A DNA stretch of 7,820 nt, taken from PVC group bacterium (GTDB taxonomy: Bacteria > Verrucomicrobiota > Kiritimatiellia > UBA8416 > PXDI01). Below are positions 1 to 5,929 of this stretch, piece by piece. The stretch lies in contig PXDI01000327.1 of the NCBI GenBank assembly GCA_003565095.1, forward strand, positions 1 to 7,820, read 5' to 3'. Both the position numbers and the translations under genes were made by a program. The notes beneath the pieces were generated by a model. It worked only from the letters and a program-made list of their open reading frames with translations. It was not told the DNA's origin and searched no databases. Numbering within the stretch: the first letter of the stretch is position 1; each line of letters starts with the position of its first letter.

Positions 1-135
1 ACCGGTCCCCTCATCGCTGATGATGCCCAGCCGCGGCACTGTTTCTACAGGCTCTCCCACGGTAAAGCAGCAAACCGACAGAAATAACAGCAAATAAATA
101 ATTGTTTGGTTAACATACGACATAATCATGGTCAT
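1..135 (-). CDS. Large exported CsgG-like paralogue A, N-terminus only (cut by window edge)
   Basis: This reading frame is open from an ATG at 135 to the left edge, giving 45 codons; the rest lies outside the window. The product begins with a hydrophobic signal segment (a run around IIYLLLFLSVCCF) followed by VETVPRLGIISDEGTG. That last stretch matches residues 31-42 of the 1073-residue neighbour (VPRLAIISDQGT) and residues 29-36 of the protein beginning at 6910 (PRLAIISD), so it is a third member of the same family. In-frame ATGs also occur at 129 and 123. I chose 135 because it sits exactly 5 nt after the CGTCTAAT box and reads ATGAC, as in paralogue B. There is no convincing Shine-Dalgarno site, and the transcript is predicted to be leaderless. 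The stop codon of B lies only 45 bp upstream on the same strand, so read-through is possible despite the separate promoter. Function is unknown; export is likely. Confidence 0.8.
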   Translation of the reverse strand, partial: MTMIMSYVNQTIIYLLLFLSVCCFTVGEPVETVPRLGIISDEGTG

Positions 136-140
136 TGTTT

Positions 141-169
141 ATTAGACGCCCCCCGCACGGATATCTTCG
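141..169 (-). promoter_or_regulatory. Predicted ECF-sigma promoter of paralogue A
   Basis: On the minus strand the sequence reads CGAAGATAT, a 12-bp G-rich spacer, then CGTCTAAT. The same two boxes with the same 12-bp spacing occur before paralogue B and before the sigma-factor gene. CGAAG-N16-CGTC fits the usual ECF geometry (GGAAC near -35, CGTC near -10). The -10 box ends 5 nt before the ATG at 135, so transcription would begin at or next to the start codon. The whole motif fits within the 45-bp gap between the stop of B and the start of A. That the sigma factor encoded at 3577 recognises it is inferred. Confidence 0.75.
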
Positions 170-180
170 CTATACGTAAA

Positions 181-3100
181 CTATTCCGGCTGGTTTTCCG
201 CATACAAACCTCTCATAACCAGATAATCCCTCAATTCATCATATTCAATGCGCCAGAAGCCGATCAGATAGCGGCATGGTATCAGAATTTCGAAAGGCGT
301 CAGTATCATTTTATTGGATAAAGGTGCATATCTGCCATGCGTCCAGGCTTTCAGTTCAGCGGATTGATCATTTGAATATTCAAGCGGAATAATTGGGCGG
401 CGCTCTTTTTTGTCAAAAACATAACTGCACAGCCCACTCAAACGAATGAGTTCCCGGCGGGATTCGCAATTAAAAACAAAGTCTCGAGGCGGCACAGTCC
501 CTCCTGGTCTGATAATCGCATAGTCTGTTTTTGGTAAAGCAAGCCAATCTTCACGACTTATTGATTCCCATTGATTATCTGCCGGCATATAACTCAGATA
601 GTTACGACGGTGCCGAACATATAGTCGGTCATCGCTCCCTCCCGCTATTTCAAGATGCCCGGACAAGCTAATCGATGGATGGTTCAGCGGCGTTGCTCCT
701 CTGGGGCCTTGTCGATTGGTCAATATACTGGAGGCGCCATCAGGAAGATTTATTCTCAATATTCCTCGATTAAAAGTATCCCTTCCGGCCAGTCCGGGGG
801 ATATGTATAAACTAAAAACATCGTTTCCAATAATCACCGGTGTTGATTGAATCGTGACACTAGTTTCATATCGTTGCCACCCAGTGCCGGCATGTCTGTC
901 ATAAATAAAGAAAACTGTCGGGCCATGATCCTCCGGCAAACCGCCTGCAGGATCTGGTGTCCTGGTAGCAAAAAGCAGGATGATATGTTTATTCGATAAA
1001 TTGAAATAAGCTCTACCGCCCAAACGAGACGACCATTGCTCAGGACCGGGCATAATAGACACATCTCCGCTGACAAGATCCATACTGTAAAGCCAAAGCG
1101 TATCAAGTTCAGCATTGTGATCAAAACCTTCCGGTTCCTCGAATCTCCTGACAACAAACCACAGCCGGTTGCCTTCAAACTGATAGGTGTTATGAAGCAC
1201 TCCATTGCTTTCCCCTCGCAACACACCAATCTCCGGGGAAACCGTAAGCTTGCGGCTGACTTTGAATGGAAGAACTCTTTCGACATCTAAATCCGGAAAA
1301 CGGTCCAGCAGCCAACGATGAAGATATGACCAGCTTCCGCTGCCGGATTCTCGATGCCGCCGGAAAGCAGCATCAACCTCGATGGCGTCGTCTTTGGTAT
1401 AAAGAGCCAAATACGGCCGGGCAAACAGGATCGAGCCGATGTCATGTGCAAAAGGTCCTTGTCTTGTCTGCCCGTGCTCAAGAACATAAAGCCAGAAACT
1501 TTTCGCGAACTCCTGATGATCTCTTGTGCTTGGCACACCCATCTGAATGCGGCTTCGCACAGCAGCCAAAGGTCTGCGCAGATAACGGTGCGGATCAATG
1601 CGGGCTGTCGCCAGCAAATCACGGTGCTCCCACATTATATCAAGCATTTTCCAGTAGAGACGGTACCGTTCCGCGATATCTTCAGTCTTAGCGATTTCAC
1701 GCTCGATGACCGCCAGACGCCGTTCCGGCTCATCAGAATTTCTGAACTCCTCCAACCAGTCACTGTAATTCTTTTCGCGTTCGTCTTCAGAAATATCAGT
1801 AAACAATGGCACCAATACGTTGTTTCCAAGCAATTTGTAACGAATGTCCGCATAGGCACGAATGCAATACACATTCGGCAACCACAAATCCCGCGGCAAA
1901 TCAAGCATTCCGCGATAGAATATCTTTAATTCTTCCGGAGATCTGAAAATATAGCGTGCATAATCTATTATGTTATCCGCTGCACGCCGGGTCATCTTGT
2001 TGCCATCATCGGTTGCATTCATTACTATCCCGCGGGCATTGGACTGCAGCTCATAGAACTCATCCGCATATTTCTCCCTCAGCCCACTGTGGTTAATCCA
2101 CCAAAGCGCCCTCACCGCCCTGATTACAACTGGATTCCATCTATCATTCCATTCCCTGCGCCAGCGTTCTTCGCGGGACTGACTGCGCCACTCGAAACCG
2201 GCAGGAGGTCTGTAATTCAGGAAGAAATCGGTCAATACCAGGTTGCGCCGTAAATATTCGTGGTGCATTTCCGGATTTTCATTCAGCCAGGCCTGCAGTT
2301 TGTTGCTGGGTCTCAATAGACTGGAGACCCCGCCAGTACTGTCACACTCATGAGGGAATCCGGTATCACTAAGCATCAATGACAATCTGCGCGTTGCCGC
2401 AGCCGGTTCACGATACCCTAACGCCCAGGCCGTATTAATGGCATCCAGACGCGCCTTATGCCCGGGTACCCAGCGTGACAAATTATAATATTCCCGTCCC
2501 TCCGCCACCGGATTCCAAGCCCCGGTTGACGGCGAAAGTTGAAGATGGCTGATAATCCTTTCCGATATAGTTTCGACAGCAACGGCAAGCTCGTCTATTG
2601 AAGAAGCCGTGGATAGTTCAAGCGCCGGAGCATCCACTCCCGGACGCAACCTGACTTCCAGCGAGAACTGACGGTTATCGAGAAGGTCTATTTCGATTGT
2701 TCCGTCCAACAGTTTACCACCGGCCCAGAAATCCTCACCGCCGCCCGTCCAGAGTTTCTCCTCTTCAAGCCGCGCCAGATTATCACGCTCTAGCACAAAC
2801 AATGACGGTTCATGGATCAACCGAAGAAAAAGCAAACGGTTGATGTTGTCCCCTGTCTGTCGCCATTGCATAGTGTTTACTGATGGACGCAGATCAAGAA
2901 AAGAAAGCGGTATGGCGTCTTCACGGCTGATGTTCAGCTTGGGCAAGAGCGGCTGCAGGATTCCCGCTGTGTTTTCAGCCCAGCTCCTGATGTCTCTGGT
3001 AGAATCTCCCAGACTGTATTGCTCCAACCAGACAATCACGCCGGGAGCGGCCGCTACAAGCCGGGCCTCAAAGTCACCGCCAACACTATGCCGGGCACTG

Positions 3101-3402
3101 CGCAGAAAAAACAGACCGTCGGCATTCAGCAGTTGCCCAATCCGCATTGCCTGTGTGCGTTCACCCGCCGCCGCAACCAGCGCATGCTCTTCAAGTATGG
3201 CGTCTATCAGGTCACGCTCCAGCAGCTCAACATTAGTGCGCGAAAGTCTGGCGGTCAGCATGTCCGCCGCGGTCCGCGTGCCTTGGTCGCTGATTATCGC
3301 CAGCCGCGGAACCGGAGCTACAGCCGCCTCATGCGCGGCGACGTTACTCGCCACGGTCAAAAACAACCATAAACATGCTGAACTTGGCCTTAAACTTGTC
3401 AT
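181..3402 (-). CDS. Large exported protein (paralogue B): two CsgG-like halves, helical middle, propeller-like C-terminus
   Basis: A 1073-residue protein with no family name I can assign. Residues 1-24 form a signal peptide (LWLFLTVASNVAAH). Residues 31-165 resemble a CsgG-type domain: PRLAIISD as first strand, ELLERDLIDAILEEHAL at 59-75, then IGQLLNADGLFFL at 88-100. This lines up with the CsgG-like protein at 5926. A second related half lies at about 165-290, with LFVLERDNLARLEEE (201-215) and DFWAGGKLLDG (224-234). Residues 300-345 look TPR-like, and helical, charged sequence continues to about 700. From about 715 to 970, repeated strand pairs (RLWFVV, LWLYSMD, HIILLF, VFFIYD, LYISPG, RLYVRH) suggest a beta-propeller. 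The ATG at 3402 is the only start that keeps the signal peptide. It lacks a Shine-Dalgarno site and sits 5 nt after a predicted ECF -10 box. The gene is divergent from the sigma operon, which encodes a paralogue at 6910. Domain calls are by eye. Confidence 0.88.
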   Translation of the reverse strand: MTSLRPSSACLWLFLTVASNVAAHEAAVAPVPRLAIISDQGTRTAADMLTARLSRTNVELLERDLIDAILEEHALVAAAGERTQAMRIGQLLNADGLFFLRSARHSVGGDFEARLVAAAPGVIVWLEQYSLGDSTRDIRSWAENTAGILQPLLPKLNISREDAIPLSFLDLRPSVNTMQWRQTGDNINRLLFLRLIHEPSLFVLERDNLARLEEEKLWTGGGEDFWAGGKLLDGTIEIDLLDNRQFSLEVRLRPGVDAPALELSTASSIDELAVAVETISERIISHLQLSPSTGAWNPVAEGREYYNLSRWVPGHKARLDAINTAWALGYREPAAATRRLSLMLSDTGFPHECDSTGGVSSLLRPSNKLQAWLNENPEMHHEYLRRNLVLTDFFLNYRPPAGFEWRSQSREERWRREWNDRWNPVVIRAVRALWWINHSGLREKYADEFYELQSNARGIVMNATDDGNKMTRRAADNIIDYARYIFRSPEELKIFYRGMLDLPRDLWLPNVYCIRAYADIRYKLLGNNVLVPLFTDISEDEREKNYSDWLEEFRNSDEPERRLAVIEREIAKTEDIAERYRLYWKMLDIMWEHRDLLATARIDPHRYLRRPLAAVRSRIQMGVPSTRDHQEFAKSFWLYVLEHGQTRQGPFAHDIGSILFARPYLALYTKDDAIEVDAAFRRHRESGSGSWSYLHRWLLDRFPDLDVERVLPFKVSRKLTVSPEIGVLRGESNGVLHNTYQFEGNRLWFVVRRFEEPEGFDHNAELDTLWLYSMDLVSGDVSIMPGPEQWSSRLGGRAYFNLSNKHIILLFATRTPDPAGGLPEDHGPTVFFIYDRHAGTGWQRYETSVTIQSTPVIIGNDVFSLYISPGLAGRDTFNRGILRINLPDGASSILTNRQGPRGATPLNHPSISLSGHLEIAGGSDDRLYVRHRRNYLSYMPADNQWESISREDWLALPKTDYAIIRPGGTVPPRDFVFNCESRRELIRLSGLCSYVFDKKERRPIIPLEYSNDQSAELKAWTHGRYAPLSNKMILTPFEILIPCRYLIGFWRIEYDELRDYLVMRGLYAENQPE

Positions 3403-3407
3403 TTTGT

Positions 3408-3436
3408 ATTAGACGATTTCTTTACAGATATCTTCG
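3408..3436 (-). promoter_or_regulatory. Predicted ECF-sigma promoter of paralogue B
   Basis: On the minus strand the boxes CGAAGATAT and CGTCTAAT are separated by exactly 12 bp (A/T-rich here, unlike the G-rich spacer upstream of A). The -10 box ends 5 nt before the ATG at 3402, the same offset as at paralogue A, which again predicts a leaderless mRNA. The promoter faces away from the matching motif of the sigma gene at 3528-3556, with their -35 boxes about 91 bp apart. Confidence 0.78.
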
Positions 3437-3458
3437 GTTTAATCTATAAAAAACTGCC

Positions 3459-3476
3459 TGTAAAATGCATTATACA
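3459..3476. promoter_or_regulatory. Imperfect palindrome between the divergent promoters (possible operator)
   Basis: TGTAAAATGCATTATACA is a near-perfect inverted repeat: 16 of 18 positions are self-complementary, centred on ATGCAT. It lies between the two outward-facing ECF-type promoters. It is flanked by a direct repeat TGCCTG at 3455-3460 and 3478-3483. It could be a binding site for a dimeric regulator, but A/T-rich intergenic DNA often yields such palindromes by chance, and no regulator other than the sigma factor and its partner is encoded here. Confidence 0.3.
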
Positions 3477-3505
3477 TTGCCTGACATGAAAACAAACTCT
3501 AATAT
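3477..3505 (+). promoter_or_regulatory. Weak sigma-70-like promoter candidate for the sigma operon
   Basis: TTGCCT (4 of 6 to TTGACA) and TAATAT (4 of 6 to TATAAT) are 17 bp apart, upstream of the ECF-type promoter. It could give the basal expression needed to start an autoregulated sigma loop. The match is modest and might be chance in A/T-rich sequence. Confidence 0.22.
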
Positions 3506-3527
3506 TCCAGACGTAGAGAATAAAAAG

Positions 3528-3556
3528 CGAAGATATTTTCTTGTACTGCGTCTAAT
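3528..3556 (+). promoter_or_regulatory. Predicted ECF-sigma promoter of the sigma operon (autoregulatory)
   Basis: CGAAGATAT, 12 bp, then CGTCTAAT, identical in both boxes and in spacing to the motifs before paralogues A and B. Here the -10 box ends 20 nt before the sigma-gene ATG, leaving a predicted 5' leader of roughly 12-15 nt. That contrasts with the leaderless arrangement of the two minus-strand genes. A sigma factor transcribing its own gene from a promoter shared with its targets is typical of ECF systems, so this motif is the natural candidate for its recognition site. Confidence 0.78.
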
Positions 3557-3576
3557 GTGTAAAACGGGCGATAGGG

Positions 3577-4134
3577 ATGATTGACCTGAGTGACGAACAA
3601 TTAGCGGCGGTGTACGTTGCAACTGGCGAAATGCGCTTTTTTGACGAAATCGCCAACCGCTACACCGCACAGGTAAGAGCTATGATATATCCGGTTGTAT
3701 TAAATCATGCGGATACCGATGACTTGACGCAGGAAACCATGCTGCGGGTTGTAAGACATCTGCCGAGCTTCCGCGCCAAAGCGCGGCTGTCCACCTGGAT
3801 CTACCGGATCGCCATGAACACGACAAAAGACTTCATGCGCAAGCGTAAACGCAATCCGGTGCGCAGCCATAGCGAGCTTTCCGCAAGCGACACCGTTCAA
3901 GAACCGATTACAAACCCGGTTGCGCACGATGCGGCACAATTGGACCGTGATATTGAAAGGGCGCTGAAAAAAATGTCACCGGCGCTGCGGGTGGCCATGA
4001 ACCTGACCGCTATTAATGGAATGGACGCCGGGGAAGCGGCCAAAGCCGCCGGCTGCCTGCGCTCTTCAATGTACCGTCGGATCCATGAAGCACGCGAATT
4101 TCTAAGAAAAGAACTGGCGGAGTACCTGTCATGA
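3577..4134 (+). CDS. ECF-type RNA polymerase sigma factor (sigma-70 family)
   Basis: A 185-residue cytoplasmic protein of normal ECF length with only the sigma-2 and sigma-4 domains. Sigma-2 spans about 20-92: FFDEIANRY, then DDLTQETMLRVVRHLPSFR (48-66) for core binding, and STWIYRIAMNTTKDFMRKRKR (72-92) for -10 recognition and melting. A linker of about 35 residues leads to sigma-4 (about 126-184): IERALKKMSPALRVAMNL, then a helix-turn-helix at about 149-176 that should contact the -35 box. The usual GTVKSR-like recognition-helix start is replaced by CLRSSMYRR. The ATG at 3577 is the only usable start, since an in-frame stop lies at 3553. GGG at 3566-3568 is at most a weak ribosome site. The stop overlaps the next gene by 4 bp (ATGA), the classical sigma/anti-sigma arrangement. 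It probably directs transcription of its own operon and of the two minus-strand genes. Confidence 0.95.
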   Translation: MIDLSDEQLAAVYVATGEMRFFDEIANRYTAQVRAMIYPVVLNHADTDDLTQETMLRVVRHLPSFRAKARLSTWIYRIAMNTTKDFMRKRKRNPVRSHSELSASDTVQEPITNPVAHDAAQLDRDIERALKKMSPALRVAMNLTAINGMDAGEAAKAAGCLRSSMYRRIHEAREFLRKELAEYLS

Positions 4135-4892
4135 AAAAAACTCCTGATGACCTGCTAAGGGAATGGGCCACGAGCAGAAGTGCCGATGAAGAGCACATCC
4201 GCAAATTAACCGCTCGTATCGAAACAGCGGCCAGGCGCGCGCGTAACCAGCCCAAGCCGAGGCTTGCGCCCGCCCGCTGGCTGGTTGCCTTTGCCACAGC
4301 CGGCGCCGCCGCGGTAATTGCGGTGATGATTAGCCGTCCGGGCCATTTGCCCGATGCTCCAACGCATCCGCCAAATGACGGCCTGCAGGCCGCGCGGATC
4401 CCCGAAGAAGGAGCGCGTGCCGGTGAGTCGCTGTTCTGCCGTCTGGAAGAGCTTTTCAATGATCAACTGCGCTGGGTGGCAGAATCCGGCGACGAGGTAT
4501 CGCTGGGCGTTTCCCCTATAGCCGGCGGTAATCTGCCCGGAGCCCGGCCGCTGATGGTAAGACTGGTGATGCTTTCAAAAGCCGATAGTGAGGACCAATG
4601 GAAGCTTGCCTGGCGTAGGGACGTGATTACCCGCAGTCAGGAACTGATTGAAATTGCGGCGGACTCCCTATCTCCAAGCAGCATCAACCTTTGGATGCTG
4701 CCGGTGGAGAACGGGAGAGTCGCAGTGGAAACGTTACTGGACATTCAAAAACCGTTTTCCGCCGATGCACGCGTCAGCGCGCTGGTGGATGACGGCGTTC
4801 CGCAAGAGATTCTGTCGCTTTCCATCGGAGGAACCAGCTATAAGGTGCTGCAAACTGTCCGGCTGCTGGACAAGAAGAACGATTGCTCATGA
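4131..4892 (+). CDS. Single-span membrane protein, putative anti-sigma factor
   Basis: A 253-residue protein with a cytoplasmic, charged N-terminus of about 48 residues, one transmembrane helix at about 50-67 (WLVAFATAGAAAVIAVMIS) and an extracytoplasmic region of about 185 residues. Topology and position directly after an ECF sigma gene, with a 4-bp ATGA overlap, are those of an anti-sigma factor that holds the sigma factor at the membrane until an envelope signal arrives. No zinc-binding HxxxCxxC anti-sigma motif is present; the N-terminus is simply amphipathic (DDLLREWATSRSADEEHIRKL). The outer region contains LFCRLEELFNDQLRWVAESG (101-120) and a strand-rich remainder that I cannot assign to a family. 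Cys occurs only at 103 and 252. The role rests on context and topology; it could instead be a co-regulator or sensor. Confidence 0.7.
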   Translation: MKKTPDDLLREWATSRSADEEHIRKLTARIETAARRARNQPKPRLAPARWLVAFATAGAAAVIAVMISRPGHLPDAPTHPPNDGLQAARIPEEGARAGESLFCRLEELFNDQLRWVAESGDEVSLGVSPIAGGNLPGARPLMVRLVMLSKADSEDQWKLAWRRDVITRSQELIEIAADSLSPSSINLWMLPVENGRVAVETLLDIQKPFSADARVSALVDDGVPQEILSLSIGGTSYKVLQTVRLLDKKNDCS

Positions 4893-5929
4893 AACGACAA
4901 AACGAAAAAACACTGCCCGTTAATATGGCACGGTATTTATCGGGCTTGCTGCTGGCTCTTGCAATAAATGCTTCCGGCGGCGAGCAGCCGGTTGTGCGGA
5001 TTATTGACCATCAGCCGTGGAGTTGTCTCTTTGCCGGTCAGGAATATCAAAACATGTTTACTTTAGAGCCTTCAGGTTCGTTTTCCGGCAGGATGGCCTG
5101 GCGCGTGGAGGTCAATAACCGCATAGTCGCCAACGGCGAAAAAAAATCAAGTTTCGGCCTGGCCGGTCCGGCCCAATTTGAAACAGCTTTCGAACTGCCC
5201 CCGCTGGAAAACGGTCTTGTTGTTGAAGGAAAGTTCATCCTGACGATTACCGATACGGCGACAGACAAGGTAGCCGCCCGGCTTGAAAAGAAACTACATA
5301 TTTTCGGACGGCGACCGGTTATTGCCCAAAGCGCCTGGCAGAAGCATAACAAAATATATCTCTTCGACCCTCCCGGCACAACCGCGCAGGCATTTGAGGA
5401 TATTGAGCTGCCATTTACCGCAATCCATAATCCGGATGCGTTAGCCGCAATAAAGGACGGTATAATTGTGATCGGCGCGGGGCTTTCATGGAGAGACTAC
5501 CGCGGACTGTTCGGCAATACCATTACCGCGGCCGCGGCAGGGGCCAGAGTTCTTTGCCTGGCACCCGCCGAAGGATCAACGCCGCTGCCGGGGACCCAAG
5601 GGGCGGAATATCCCGACCCCTCCCGGATGATGTTCAGTGGAAATGACATTATCACCAGATTTGACAAACGCTTTGACTATTATATCTGGCCGACGGACGG
5701 CCATGTTTCCGCCGGCGGTTTCCAACTGGAAGGCGGTCGCGCCGGAATTACCGGGAACATTGTCGCCCGTGGACAGGGCTGGCCGTGGGTTGAAATGCAC
5801 TTTCCGGACGGAGGACAATTTTTGCTCTGTAATTTTGCGCTTATTGACAAATGGGAGGCCGGACCGGTTCCGCGCTTCCTGCTGGTAAGTATTCTTGAAA
5901 ACATGCGGAAAAAAGGAGAGAAGAAATGA
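4889..5929 (+). CDS. Exported protein with Ig-like N-terminus and GATase/Rossmann-like domain, function unknown
   Basis: A 346-residue protein from the ATG at 4889, which overlaps the previous stop by 4 bp. A TTG at 4883 and an ATG at 4925 are other in-frame starts; the latter would still leave a full signal peptide. The signal segment is about 13-31 (YLSGLLLALAINASGG). Residues 34-138 alternate short strands like an Ig or sugar-binding-type beta-sandwich. Residues 140-340 resemble the class I glutamine-amidotransferase-like fold seen in extracellular enzymes: GIIVIGAGLSW (191-201), AAGARVLCLAP (216-226), and near the end GQFLLCNFALIDKW (309-322) with a terminal helix. I see no catalytic Cys-His-Glu triad, so it is more likely a binding or structural module than an enzyme. 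It sits between the putative anti-sigma gene and the CsgG-like gene. The fold assignment is tentative. Confidence 0.8.
   Translation: MKRQNEKTLPVNMARYLSGLLLALAINASGGEQPVVRIIDHQPWSCLFAGQEYQNMFTLEPSGSFSGRMAWRVEVNNRIVANGEKKSSFGLAGPAQFETAFELPPLENGLVVEGKFILTITDTATDKVAARLEKKLHIFGRRPVIAQSAWQKHNKIYLFDPPGTTAQAFEDIELPFTAIHNPDALAAIKDGIIVIGAGLSWRDYRGLFGNTITAAAAGARVLCLAPAEGSTPLPGTQGAEYPDPSRMMFSGNDIITRFDKRFDYYIWPTDGHVSAGGFQLEGGRAGITGNIVARGQGWPWVEMHFPDGGQFLLCNFALIDKWEAGPVPRFLLVSILENMRKKGEKK
5914..5919 (+). promoter_or_regulatory. Strong Shine-Dalgarno site before the CsgG-like gene
   Basis: AGGAGA lies 6 nt before the ATG at 5926, inside the last codons of the preceding gene. It fixes the start of the CsgG-like protein and implies efficient independent initiation in addition to coupling through the ATGA overlap. 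It contrasts with the poor or absent sites at the sigma gene and at paralogues A and B. Confidence 0.75.

Noticed and set aside
122..135. The start of paralogue A reads ATGACCATGATTA, identical to the beginning of lacZ, suggesting vector sequence.
   Set aside because: The match ends after these bases. The upstream DNA is the native ECF-type promoter and the protein continues as a paralogue of its neighbours, so it is coincidence and not contamination.
1655..1683. A fourth ECF-like motif on the minus strand, GAAGATAT followed after 13 bp by CGTCTCTA.
   Set aside because: The spacing is 13 instead of 12, the second box has a mismatch, and it lies inside the coding sequence of paralogue B with no gene start behind it. 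Probably chance.
834..1929. Several overlapping open frames on both strands within this stretch (for example 834-1286 minus, 1266-1691 plus, 1354-1929 plus).
   Set aside because: They lie wholly within the 1073-codon gene B, have no domain signals or ribosome sites, and show the residue make-up of out-of-frame translation.
2840..3412. A 190-codon plus-strand frame opposite the start of paralogue B.
   Set aside because: It is antisense to the signal peptide and CsgG-like domain of B, which has two paralogues supporting its frame. Its Ser/Arg/Ala-rich product looks like a shadow.
3555..3584. A nine-codon leader-peptide frame overlapping the sigma-gene start.
   Set aside because: Its ATG lies within the predicted -10 box and so upstream of the expected transcript start. 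It has no ribosome site.
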